Source: JBBDRJ01 sp963766295
GTDB lineage: Bacteria > Actinomycetota > JAICYB01
DNA length: 64,000 nucleotides
Direction: 5' to 3'
Assembly: GCA_963766295.1 (NCBI GenBank)
Contig: CAVXYW010000001.1
Location: forward strand, 620,001-684,000
This document shows positions 7,165 through 15,499 of the stretch, in pieces. The notes beneath the pieces were generated by a model, which was given only the letters and a program-made list of their open reading frames with translations, searched no databases and was not told the origin of the DNA. The first letter of the stretch is position 1; each line of letters opens with the position of its first letter. A program made the position numbers and the translations under genes.

Positions 7165-9446
7165 CGGCCGAGGATGAGATCGAGGACGCGCACAGCACCT
7201 TCCTTGTGCAGCGGCTCGTTCCAGTTGCCGCACTTCGGCGACTGAACGCAAGCCGGACAACCGGTCGCGCAGGGGCAGTCGTGAACGTGAGCTCTCGTCG
7301 CCGCAAGATGATCGGCCGCCACTTCGTAACCGTGATTGGAGATCCCTGCTCCCATCGGATAACCGTCGTAGATGAAGATCGTCGGGTCTTGCGTGTCGGG
7401 GTGGAAGTTCGTGGACAGTCCGCCGATGTCCCACCGGTCGCACATTGCAAACACGGGAAGGATCCCGATCGCGGCGTGCTCGGCGGCGTGAAGGGAGCCG
7501 AGCAAGGCGTCGTCACCTTCGAGGTCGCGCATGATCCGGAACAGACGTTTCTCGGGGATCACGTACCAAACAGCGCGAGTGACGAGGCGTTGCGGTGGCA
7601 TGTCTAGTTCGCTTCGCTCGATCACCTCCCCGCCGGGAAGCCGCCGGCGTTGATAACCGATCACCTGCTCGGTCACCTCGACCAGACCGCGTCCCAGCCC
7701 GCATACGCCGATCTTCGATTCAGCCTCGGTGGCAAGCAGGACGAGATCGGTGTCGGACTTGGCCTGCGTGTACTCCTCGGCATCATGCGGATCGACGACG
7801 GCAACACGGTCTTCGACGACCAAACGCTGGACGCGATAACTATCTCCCTGATGGAGGTAGATGGCGCCCTCGTGGACCGTGGCGTGCGCGCGCGAGGCGT
7901 CGACGGTTCCGATTAGCCGTCCGGTTCCGTCCTCCACGATCCGGAACGGGTGGCCGCCGGCAGAGCGGATGTCGACGGCCGGCGCCGGCGGATGCGCACG
8001 TGACCAGTAGAGGCGGCCCCGGCGTTCGCGGAGATCGCCGTGCTCACCAAGCTCGCGCGTGATCGCCGCGAACGCCTCCCCGCCGATGACCGACGCGTCG
8101 GTGTCCCCCTTCGCATCAAGAGGAACTTCGTAAGCCGCGCATCCAAGGTGCGGCGCCAGGATGTGCGGGTTGTCCGGATTTACCAGTGCGGCTTCGTGCG
8201 GCTTGGCGAAGAAGTCGTTGGGGTGCTGCGTGTAGTACTGGTCCAAAGGTTCGTCTTGCGGAACGACCACAGCAAGCGAGGGCTGTCCGGCGCGTCCCGC
8301 ACGTCCGGCTTGCTGTCTTGCGGAGGCAACCGTTCCCGGGAACCCGTTGAGCACGACGGCGTCCAGGCCGCCGACGTCTATCCCGAGCTCGAGTGCGTTG
8401 GTCGCCGATACGCCGGGGTAGCGTCCTTCTTGTAGTCCCTGCTCGATGTCGCGACGTTCCGATGCGAGGAATCCTGCGCGGTACGCGACGATCTCACGAG
8501 TCTTGCCGTTGTCCTTGCCGCGGGCGTATTTGGCGACGAGCTCGGCTCCCACGCGCGTCTTGGAGAAAGCCAGAGTCCGGTAGCCGGCCTTGCCGACGAG
8601 CTCGGCCATGAGCTTGGCGGACTCGACGTTGGACGAACGGCGGCGTCCGTCGTCGGCGTCCGAAAGGTACGGCGGGTTCCAGAAGGCGACGTGGCGTTCT
8701 CCGATCGGAGCTCCGTCGTCGGTGACGGCTCCCACTTCAACACCGCAAAGCATCGACGCATGCTCACCCGGGTTGCCGATGGTGGCCGACGCGAGCGCGA
8801 ATGTGGGATGCGAGCCGTAGCGCGCAGCAATGCGACGTAGACGTCTCATCACCAACGCCACGTGAGAGCCGAACACTCCGCGCAACACATGCGCTTCGTC
8901 GATCACGACGAAGGAAAGGCGGCTGAACAGGCCGCGCCACAACGCATGGTGGGGAAGGATCCCAACATGCAGCATGTCGGGATTGGTTAGGACCAGATTC
9001 GCTTTGCGTCGGATCGATGCGCGTACAGATGTCGGAGTGTCTCCGTCGTATGTGTCGGCGCGCACTTCGTCCAGCTCGAAGCGGCTTATCTGTCGAAGCT
9101 GGTCTTGAGCAAGAGCTTTGGTGGGCGAAAGGTAAAGCGCGACACCGCCGCCCAGCAGGGCTTCGATCACGGGAACGTGGTATGCGATCGTCTTGCCCGA
9201 TGCGGTTCCGGTAGCAATGACGGTGTGATGGCCGTCGCGGAGCCGGTCGATGGCGGTTGCCTGATGTGAGTACAGGTCGGCGATGCCGCTCGATCGAAGA
9301 GCACTTTCGAGGACGGCCGGCAACGGGCGCGCCAGCTCTGCGTAGCGGGGCTCACGCTCCGGCATCGTCCGATGCACAGCGAGCTGACCCTCGTAGTCGT
9401 CGCGACGCTGGAGATCTTCCAGGAGCGCCGATGGGTCCATACGCAT
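7161..9446 (-). CDS. DEAD/DEAH-box helicase with C-terminal DUF1998 zinc site (YprA/MrfA-like)
   Basis: A superfamily 2 helicase of about 761 residues. Motif I is ATGTASGKT, motif II is VIDEAHVLRG, motif III is ASATIG, and motif VI lies in RQQAGRAGR. The C-terminal DUF1998 region carries a cysteine cluster (CPCATGCPACVQSPKCG), a zinc site characteristic of MrfA/YprA and related to fungal Hrq1. MrfA acts in RecA-independent repair of mitomycin-type damage in Bacillus, so a 3'-5' DNA repair helicase is likely. The start is taken at the ATG at 9446; an alternative is 6 nt downstream. The gene is divergent from gmd with only 17 nt between the starts, and its stop overlaps the LOG-fold gene by 4 nt. 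Confidence 0.92.
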   Translation of the reverse strand: MRMDPSALLEDLQRRDDYEGQLAVHRTMPEREPRYAELARPLPAVLESALRSSGIADLYSHQATAIDRLRDGHHTVIATGTASGKTIAYHVPVIEALLGGGVALYLSPTKALAQDQLRQISRFELDEVRADTYDGDTPTSVRASIRRKANLVLTNPDMLHVGILPHHALWRGLFSRLSFVVIDEAHVLRGVFGSHVALVMRRLRRIAARYGSHPTFALASATIGNPGEHASMLCGVEVGAVTDDGAPIGERHVAFWNPPYLSDADDGRRRSSNVESAKLMAELVGKAGYRTLAFSKTRVGAELVAKYARGKDNGKTREIVAYRAGFLASERRDIEQGLQEGRYPGVSATNALELGIDVGGLDAVVLNGFPGTVASARQQAGRAGRAGQPSLAVVVPQDEPLDQYYTQHPNDFFAKPHEAALVNPDNPHILAPHLGCAAYEVPLDAKGDTDASVIGGEAFAAITRELGEHGDLRERRGRLYWSRAHPPAPAVDIRSAGGHPFRIVEDGTGRLIGTVDASRAHATVHEGAIYLHQGDSYRVQRLVVEDRVAVVDPHDAEEYTQAKSDTDLVLLATEAESKIGVCGLGRGLVEVTEQVIGYQRRRLPGGEVIERSELDMPPQRLVTRAVWYVIPEKRLFRIMRDLEGDDALLGSLHAAEHAAIGILPVFAMCDRWDIGGLSTNFHPDTQDPTIFIYDGYPMGAGISNHGYEVAADHLAATRAHVHDCPCATGCPACVQSPKCGNWNEPLHKEGAVRVLDLILGR

Positions 9447-9463
9447 GAGCCTAGAATCTGGTG

Positions 9464-10444
9464 ATGCCAAGAGCGCTAATAACCGGCATCACGGGGCAAG
9501 ATGGCCACTACCTCTCCGAGCTCTTACGCGGGAAGGGGTACGACGTCTTTGGTCTCGTGACCGGACAGCACGATCCTCGGTTCGATTCCCTTATGGACGA
9601 GCAGCCGTATGTCGAAGCCGTATCCGGGGACCTACGGGACCTCCCATCTCTGATCGCAGCGATCGAACAAGCGCAGCCCGACGAGGTCTACAACCTGGGC
9701 GCTATCTCTTTCGTTGCCCTTTCCTTCAAGCAAGCGGAGCTGACGGCCGAGATATCCGGCCTTGGTGTTCTGCGCATGCTCGAAGCCATACGGATCGTCG
9801 GCGGAGCTGAGAACAACCCGATCCGCTTCTATCAAGCGTCGTCCAGCGAGATGTTCGGGAAGGTCCGGGAGGTTCCACAGACGGAGGCCACTCCGTTCCA
9901 TCCTCGAAGCCCGTACGGAGTGGCAAAGGTCTTCGGCCACCACATCACTGTGAACTACCGCGAGGCGTACGGACTCTTTGCCTGCAGCGGGATCCTTTTC
10001 AACCACGAGTCTCCGCGGCGCGGTCCCGAGTTCGTAACGCGGAAGATCTCGAAAGCCGTCGCTCGGATCTCTCTTGGTCTCCAAGACGAGGTTGCGCTCG
10101 GGAACCTGGACGCCCGTCGCGACTGGGGCTATGCGCCGGACTACGTAGAAGCGATGTGGATGATGCTGCAAGAGGAACAGGCGGACGACTACGTCGTAGC
10201 AACGGGCGAGACACACTCCGTGCGCGAGTTCCTCGAGCTCGCCTTCGATCACGCAGGTCTCGGCGATTGGTCGCGCTACGTGAAGAGCGATTCACGTCAT
10301 CTTCGTCCCGCCGAGGTCGATCACTTGGTCGGAGATTCAACGAAGGCACGCTCCAAGCTCGGTTGGAAGCCGAAGGTCGGCTTCGAGGAGCTGGCGCGCA
10401 TCATGGTCGACGCGGATCTAAAGGCAGAACGCGACCGGATCTGA
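9464..10444 (+). CDS. gmd: GDP-mannose 4,6-dehydratase
   Basis: Converts GDP-D-mannose to GDP-4-keto-6-deoxy-D-mannose, the precursor of GDP-fucose, GDP-rhamnose and related deoxyhexoses. The 326-residue extended short-chain dehydrogenase has the NADP loop GITGQDG at the N-terminus, the active-site segment ASSSEMFG, the catalytic YxxxK in SPYGVAK, and ARRDWGYAPDYVEAMW, which is highly typical of the family. The last residues KLGWKPKVGFEELARIMV are also canonical. The ATG at 9464 is preceded by an adjacent GTG, which would add one residue. It opens the glycan locus. No GDP-fucose synthase or reductase is visible in the window, so the final sugar is unresolved. Confidence 0.95.
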   Translation: MPRALITGITGQDGHYLSELLRGKGYDVFGLVTGQHDPRFDSLMDEQPYVEAVSGDLRDLPSLIAAIEQAQPDEVYNLGAISFVALSFKQAELTAEISGLGVLRMLEAIRIVGGAENNPIRFYQASSSEMFGKVREVPQTEATPFHPRSPYGVAKVFGHHITVNYREAYGLFACSGILFNHESPRRGPEFVTRKISKAVARISLGLQDEVALGNLDARRDWGYAPDYVEAMWMMLQEEQADDYVVATGETHSVREFLELAFDHAGLGDWSRYVKSDSRHLRPAEVDHLVGDSTKARSKLGWKPKVGFEELARIMVDADLKAERDRI

Positions 10445-10445
10445 C

Positions 10446-11330
10446 CTACAGGATCGCGTCGTCCTTGATGCGATCGAAGACGTCCCGGGCGCCTTGACCG
10501 ACGACCACGATGCTCGCCCCGCCGGCCGACCCCGTTCCGGCCGGGATCACGACGTTCCTGACGCTTCCCGGATCGATGTGGCGGCCGAGCTGCGCGAGCC
10601 TGATCAGGTCGCTTGCTGGAACGTTGGCTTCGACCAGTGCGCCGAAGGTCGTTAGATACTTCGCCAGGGATATGGGCGAAGCGGTGTCCTTCCGGAACTT
10701 GCTCAACGCGGCCAGCAACAAGCGGCCCTGGTTCTCTGAACGGCCGAAGTCTCCGCCCGGGATGCTCTTACGAGCCCTCGAGAAAGCCAGAGCCTCTGCG
10801 CCGTTCAGCTTTCGCGGTCCCTTGCCGAAGTGTGCGCCCGATGCGTTGTCCGACATCGGGTACGGGATGTCCACCTCGATTCCGCCGAGCCGGTCGACGA
10901 GATCTCGGAAGCGGGAGAACTCGACGAGAGCCCAGTAGTGGAAGTTGATCCCGGTGAACTGAGAAACCGTTTGGACGACGAGCTCGGGCCCCCCGAAATA
11001 CAGCGAGGCGTTGATCTTGTTCGAACCTCGCCCGGGGATCGGAACATACGAGTCGCGAGGGATGCCGACGATCGTTCCTTTCCCGGAATCAGGATCGATC
11101 GCGACCACATGCAGGCTGTCGGCGCGTCCGCCCCTCGGATTTCCTTCGCGAACATCACTGCCGATGACGAGCACGAACAGTGGCTTCTTTCCCAAGGGTT
11201 CGGTGAAGCTCGCGCTTGCCGTGCGGTTCAGCTGGATGGCCGGCACCGTGGGTTCGGGTTCAGAGCGCCAAACCGACGTGAGTATGCCGATGATCACTGC
11301 GGCAAGGGCGACCAATGCGACGCGTTTCAT
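10446..11330 (-). CDS. LytR-CpsA-Psr (LCP) family cell-wall glycopolymer ligase
   Basis: A 294-residue membrane-anchored protein with an N-terminal helix (residues about 4-22). The LCP domain includes FVLVIGSDVREGNPRGGRADSLHVVAID, IVGIPRDSYVPIPG, NKINASLYFGGPELVVQTV and LVDRLGGIEVDIPYPM. The conserved arginine and aspartate residues that bind pyrophosphate lipids are present. LCP enzymes transfer polyprenyl-phosphate-linked polymers onto peptidoglycan. In this locus it is a good candidate for attaching the polymer made or exported by the surrounding genes. It converges on gmd with 1 nt between the stops, and its ATG overlaps the stop of the following minus-strand partner by an ATGA (11327-11330). 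Confidence 0.93.
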   Translation of the reverse strand: MKRVALVALAAVIIGILTSVWRSEPEPTVPAIQLNRTASASFTEPLGKKPLFVLVIGSDVREGNPRGGRADSLHVVAIDPDSGKGTIVGIPRDSYVPIPGRGSNKINASLYFGGPELVVQTVSQFTGINFHYWALVEFSRFRDLVDRLGGIEVDIPYPMSDNASGAHFGKGPRKLNGAEALAFSRARKSIPGGDFGRSENQGRLLLAALSKFRKDTASPISLAKYLTTFGALVEANVPASDLIRLAQLGRHIDPGSVRNVVIPAGTGSAGGASIVVVGQGARDVFDRIKDDAIL

Positions 11331-11950
11331 CTTGCTTCCCCGGGTGATGGGCTGGGGAGCGCTTTCGTCTCTAGGTCGAGATCGAAGGCAAGCAAACGCC
11401 AGCCATCTCCCGCCATCTTCAGGACGAGAGTTCCCGTTTGCTTGACGCTGGCGACCTCTTTGTCCTCATCGATCAAAGCTGCGCGCGCGTTCAGAACGAT
11501 CTCGAGGACGGCCTCGACGGGTCTGTTCTTGTTGGTCGTGACTGTCCCGCGATAGGTAAGTTCTCCGCTCGATACGGTCAGTTTGGGTCCGATCTCGAAT
11601 ACGTCGGGATCGGAGTTCAGGGACTTCCGCGACCCAGCAGTGAGCAGGTGGCTGATCCGGCTGACGCTGGTGAACGGCGATGGAGTCGCCGTAGCCGCCG
11701 CCGGCACGAAGGCTTGTGTGTAAACGAGATCCAGGAAGATCTCCAGGTCCTTCGCCAGTTGATCGCGGCGCGAGGAGGGCAGATCCGGAACGGTGGCCAG
11801 CTCTTCTGTTTTCACTCTGATCCCGCGGACCTTGGTTGCTTCCTCCTTTTCAGTGGGCCTAGCGATAAGTATGAGAGGAACAACGGCAATGCCAAGCGTG
11901 ACGACAACGGTCGCCGCGACAGTCAGCGCAAATCCTCGGGCTCGATGCAT
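11327..11950 (-). CDS. Hypothetical single-pass membrane protein upstream of LCP gene
   Basis: A 207-residue protein starting at the ATG at 11948-11950 after a GGAAGG-like site. One N-terminal membrane helix (about residues 6-32, ALTVAATVVVTLGIAVVPLILI) is followed by an extracytoplasmic domain of about 170 residues. The domain combines a helical half (ELATVPDLPSSRRDQLAKDL) and a beta-rich half ending in GDGWRLLAFDLDLETKALP. That layout resembles the fold of NTF2-like or Mce-associated membrane proteins, but I cannot name a family. It is coupled by ATGA to the LCP ligase, so it probably works with it in wall polymer attachment. Earlier in-frame starts would destroy the membrane signal. Confidence 0.65.
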   Translation of the reverse strand: MHRARGFALTVAATVVVTLGIAVVPLILIARPTEKEEATKVRGIRVKTEELATVPDLPSSRRDQLAKDLEIFLDLVYTQAFVPAAATATPSPFTSVSRISHLLTAGSRKSLNSDPDVFEIGPKLTVSSGELTYRGTVTTNKNRPVEAVLEIVLNARAALIDEDKEVASVKQTGTLVLKMAGDGWRLLAFDLDLETKALPSPSPGEAR

Positions 11951-12089
11951 GGGAAGGAGGGCCGAGCCTAGCGGGTCACGTTCGGAGTGGCATCCACTAG
12001 AGGCGGGCGCCCAGAGATTATCCTCAAGCCACGGCCGGCGTAGCGCGGCCGACAGGGATGATCTTCGGCCGAATGCGGACCACAACCAG

Positions 12090-13280
12090 ATGCCATCAGA
12101 TCTAGCCGTAATAGGAAGGAACGTTTCGAAGCGCTTCCGTCTCTATCACGAGCGGCCGCGTTCACTCAAGGAACGATTGGTCAACCTGCGCGGGGCGAGA
12201 TTCGAAGAGTTCTGGGCACTCGACGACGTGTCCTTCGAGATCGCGCAAGGCGAGTCTTACGCCATCGTCGGTGCCAACGGATCGGGCAAGTCGACCCTTC
12301 TCAAGTGTCTAGCCGGGATCTTGCGTCCGGAGCGCGGAGAGATTTCGACGCACGGACGCATGGCGTCGTTGCTCGAGCTGGGCGCAGGCTTCCACCCCGA
12401 TCTGACCGGGCGCGAGAACGTATTCCTCAACGCGTCGATCCTGGGCCTGACCAAGAAGGAAACCGAACGCTCTTTTGACGAGATCGTCGACTTCGCCGAA
12501 CTCGAGTCGTTCATCGACATGCAGGTCAAGCACTACTCATCCGGTATGTACGTGAGGCTCGGCTTCGCCGTTGCCGTGCACGTCGATCCCGAGATCCTTC
12601 TCGTCGACGAGGTACTCGCGGTCGGTGACGAACGGTTCCAGCGCAAGTGTTTGGACCGCATCGCTGCCTTCCAGAAAGAGGGACGAACGATCGTGCTCGT
12701 TACCCATGCCATGGACATGATGCGCAGGGTTGCGACGCGCGCCATGTTCTTGGACAAGGGCAAGACGGTGATCGAGGGGCCGCCGCTGGATGTCATCAAG
12801 TCCCTGCGACAGACGCTCCACGGCGAGTCCCACACAGAAGCCGACATAGGTGAGGAGCGCGGGAACCGAAGGATCCAGATCCTCCGCGTTGTGATTGCGG
12901 ACGGCGACGGCGCCGAACGACACGTTTTCCGCCCGGGGGACGATCTTCAGGTGATCGTCGATCTCGAAGCCGCCGAGCCCGTTGACGACGTGATGGTGGG
13001 TATCGGCATCAGCGACGACCGCGACCTGATCCTCGGAACCAACTCCGAGGTGCAGGGCCGTCCCCTCGGTGTGATGCACGGCAAGACGCGGATCCGTTTC
13101 GTGTGTCGCAACCTTCCGATGCAAGACCGGCGGTATCTGATTACGGTCGGAGTGACCTCTAAAGACAGTGAGACCGTCTATCACTGGCAGGAGCGGTTCT
13201 ACTCGTTCATATGTGAGCGCACGGGGTTGTCCGATGGCATCCTCGATATCCCCGTATCGATGGAGGTCGAGCCTCTGTGA
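12090..13280 (+). CDS. Wzt-type ABC transporter ATPase for polysaccharide export
   Basis: The 396-residue ATPase half of an ABC-2 glycan exporter. Walker A GANGSGKST lies at residues about 61-69, the signature is the divergent YSSGM found in Wzt/TagH proteins, and Walker B is ILLVDEVLAVGD. The His switch is in LVTHAMD. After about residue 260 comes a beta-sandwich Wzt C-terminal domain, which in Escherichia coli O-antigen systems recognises the capped end of the chain. The ATG at 12090 gives the conserved N-terminus; the frame is open further upstream without homology. The stop overlaps the permease GTG by a GTGA. A possible cap-adding methyltransferase lies two genes downstream. Confidence 0.94.
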   Translation: MPSDLAVIGRNVSKRFRLYHERPRSLKERLVNLRGARFEEFWALDDVSFEIAQGESYAIVGANGSGKSTLLKCLAGILRPERGEISTHGRMASLLELGAGFHPDLTGRENVFLNASILGLTKKETERSFDEIVDFAELESFIDMQVKHYSSGMYVRLGFAVAVHVDPEILLVDEVLAVGDERFQRKCLDRIAAFQKEGRTIVLVTHAMDMMRRVATRAMFLDKGKTVIEGPPLDVIKSLRQTLHGESHTEADIGEERGNRRIQILRVVIADGDGAERHVFRPGDDLQVIVDLEAAEPVDDVMVGIGISDDRDLILGTNSEVQGRPLGVMHGKTRIRFVCRNLPMQDRRYLITVGVTSKDSETVYHWQERFYSFICERTGLSDGILDIPVSMEVEPL

Positions 13281-14152
13281 CCGGTCTCGCGCGACCCGTG
13301 GATTCCGAGCATCTGCCGGAAGGCGAACGTCCGGGCAGCTTCGTTCGCTACCGAGAGCTGCTCGCGAATCTCGTACGCAAAGAGCTGAAGATCAAATACA
13401 AGAACTCGGCTCTTGGCTTCGTCTGGTCGCTTGCGACACCGTTGCTGTATCTACTGGTGTTCAGCGTCGCTCTTACCGAGCTGCTCGGTCAGGGTATGCC
13501 TCAGTACTACTTCTATCTGTTGTCCGGGTTGTTGGCTTGGAATCTTTTTACCGCAGCATCAAACGCAACAACGACGGCCATCGTCGGCAACGCAAGCTTG
13601 GTAACCAAGATCTACTTTAGGCGCGAGATCCTTCCGCTGTCGGCGATCGGCGCCGCCCTGGTTCACTTCCTCCTTCAGCTGGCTGTTCTACTCGCTTCGA
13701 TGGTCGTGTTGCAGCACTACCGCTTCTGGGACGCGGGCCTTCTGCTTCTTCCTCTCGCGATTGTTGTCCAGGTTTTGCTGCTCGTCGGCATGGGGCTGGT
13801 TCTCACAACAGCGAACGTCTACTACCGGGACGTCCAACATCTTCTCGAGATCGCTCTGCTCGCCTGGTTCTGGCTTACACCGATCGTGTATTCGACCTCC
13901 TTGGTGAGCGGCCGGCCCACTTTCTGGCGGGTCTACCTGCTCAATCCCATGACACCCATCGTGCTTGGCTATCAGCGTGCTTTGTATAGCCGTGTCGTGA
14001 ACCCGGAAACTGGCGACGACATCCTCGTGAACGCGCCGATCGGCTGGTACGCGGAGCGGCTGGGTTACGTTGCCCTGCTCGCGATCGTCATCCTGGGAGC
14101 CGGGTGGATGCTCTTCAGGAAGCTCGACGGCCGACTGGCCGACGAGCTTTAG
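13277..14152 (+). CDS. Wzm-type ABC-2 polysaccharide export permease
   Basis: A 291-residue inner-membrane protein with about six helices of the ABC-2 membrane domain. The amphipathic N-terminal segment ELLANLVRKELKIKYKNSALGFVWSL is diagnostic of polysaccharide and teichoic acid export permeases. The C-terminal region NPMTPIVLGYQRALYS is also conserved. The GTG start sits inside the stop of the ATPase gene (GTGA), so the two subunits are coupled. Together they should flip a completed undecaprenyl-linked glycan across the membrane. Confidence 0.94.
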   Translation: MTGLARPVDSEHLPEGERPGSFVRYRELLANLVRKELKIKYKNSALGFVWSLATPLLYLLVFSVALTELLGQGMPQYYFYLLSGLLAWNLFTAASNATTTAIVGNASLVTKIYFRREILPLSAIGAALVHFLLQLAVLLASMVVLQHYRFWDAGLLLLPLAIVVQVLLLVGMGLVLTTANVYYRDVQHLLEIALLAWFWLTPIVYSTSLVSGRPTFWRVYLLNPMTPIVLGYQRALYSRVVNPETGDDILVNAPIGWYAERLGYVALLAIVILGAGWMLFRKLDGRLADEL

Positions 14153-14169
14153 GAAGCAAGGAGAAACTC

Positions 14170-15489
14170 GTGGCAGAGCAAGAAGTCGAGATCGGCGCCG
14201 ACGTCGATGTTTCCAAGATCATGTCGGAGGTCCGAGCAGAGATCGAGCGCAAACGCAAGGCCGGGTTCTATCCGCCCGAAGTTCTCGAAGAGTTCGACGC
14301 GGCCGTTTCGAGCACGGGCAAGGAGGACGCACTTTCCAATGCGCTGATGGGCATTCGGCAGACGGCCGGCTTCACGACCGCGGTGACGACCGATTCCGAG
14401 CTCCCCGTCCTCGCGCCGGTCGCGTCTTCTTTCAAGAGGGTGATCCGCGGGTCGGTGCGTTGGTACATCAACGGCATCCTCCAGCAGATCGAACGTTTCG
14501 GGGCGAGTGTCATCTATGCACTGAGGCTCACCACGGACCGGATCCGCGAGCTCGAAGCCAAGACGGAGGCCCTTGATTCCCTAAAGGCGTCGGTAGAGGC
14601 GATCGAGGCGAAGGGCCACCAGACCGCCGAACGGACACAGTTGTTGCGGGAGGATTTCGACGGCGTTCGCGCGCGCGAACGCCTTCCGGTGCTCGAACGT
14701 GCGATCCGCAGCTTGCGAGAAGAAGGCGTTCGAGTGGCTCAGTCTTCGGCGGCGGGAGAACAAGCGGAGCCTCCGAGAGCAGAACGGAGTCTGTCGGCCG
14801 ACCAAAACATCGACTACCTCGATTTCGAAAACGCGTTCCTTGGTCCAGAAGAAGACCGCAGACAGCGCATGCGCGATTACATCGACAAGTTTCGCGACCT
14901 GCCCGGAAAGGTTGTGGATCTTGGATGTGGGCGCGGCGAGTTCTTAGAAGTTCTCGCGGAAGCCGGGATCAGTGGCTACGGCGTCGAAAGAGACCCGGAC
15001 ATGATCGAACGCTGCCGCGAGAAAGGCGTCGAGGTCGTCGATACCAACGCGTTGGACCATCTTTCTACGGTTCCCGAAGGGAGCCTGGGTGGGATATTCA
15101 GCGCGCACATGATCGAACACCTCGAGATCCCCGATGTCCCGAGGCTCTTCGAGCTTGCCGCCCGGGCGCTGGCTCCGGGCGGGCGTCTCGTGATCGAAAC
15201 TCCGAACCCACGAAGCCTGTACATCTTCGCCTGGGCTTTTTATATCGACCTGGGTCACCTGCGGCCCCTCCACCCTTTGCTGCTCGAATACTTGGCGAAG
15301 AACGCAGGCTTCATGGACGTGCGCGCCGAATACTTCTTCCCCCCGCCGGTCGACATCCGACCACGTCCGCTGGACGCAACTGGAGATCCCGCGATCGACC
15401 AAGTCATCGAGGTAGTCAACGAAAACTTCAAGCGACTCGACGACGTCGTCTTCGGTCCACAGGACTACGCGATCGTCGCGAGGCGCTGA
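14170..15489 (+). CDS. Coiled-coil SAM-dependent methyltransferase (possible chain-terminating enzyme)
   Basis: The GTG at 14170 lies 6 nt after AAGGAG, giving 439 residues. Residues about 1-60 are charged and helical, followed by a region with one hydrophobic stretch and a long coiled coil (about 135-215). The C-terminal class I methyltransferase has motif I KVVDLGCGRGEFLEVL, then EGSLGGIFSAHMIEHLEIPD and GGRLVIETPNP. Coiled coil plus methyltransferase directly after a Wzt/Wzm pair recalls the chain terminators that cap O-antigens in the WbdD manner. No kinase domain is visible, so it would cap by methylation alone. The capping role is inference from context. Confidence 0.85.
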   Translation: MAEQEVEIGADVDVSKIMSEVRAEIERKRKAGFYPPEVLEEFDAAVSSTGKEDALSNALMGIRQTAGFTTAVTTDSELPVLAPVASSFKRVIRGSVRWYINGILQQIERFGASVIYALRLTTDRIRELEAKTEALDSLKASVEAIEAKGHQTAERTQLLREDFDGVRARERLPVLERAIRSLREEGVRVAQSSAAGEQAEPPRAERSLSADQNIDYLDFENAFLGPEEDRRQRMRDYIDKFRDLPGKVVDLGCGRGEFLEVLAEAGISGYGVERDPDMIERCREKGVEVVDTNALDHLSTVPEGSLGGIFSAHMIEHLEIPDVPRLFELAARALAPGGRLVIETPNPRSLYIFAWAFYIDLGHLRPLHPLLLEYLAKNAGFMDVRAEYFFPPPVDIRPRPLDATGDPAIDQVIEVVNENFKRLDDVVFGPQDYAIVARR

Positions 15490-15499
15490 TCTCTAGAAA

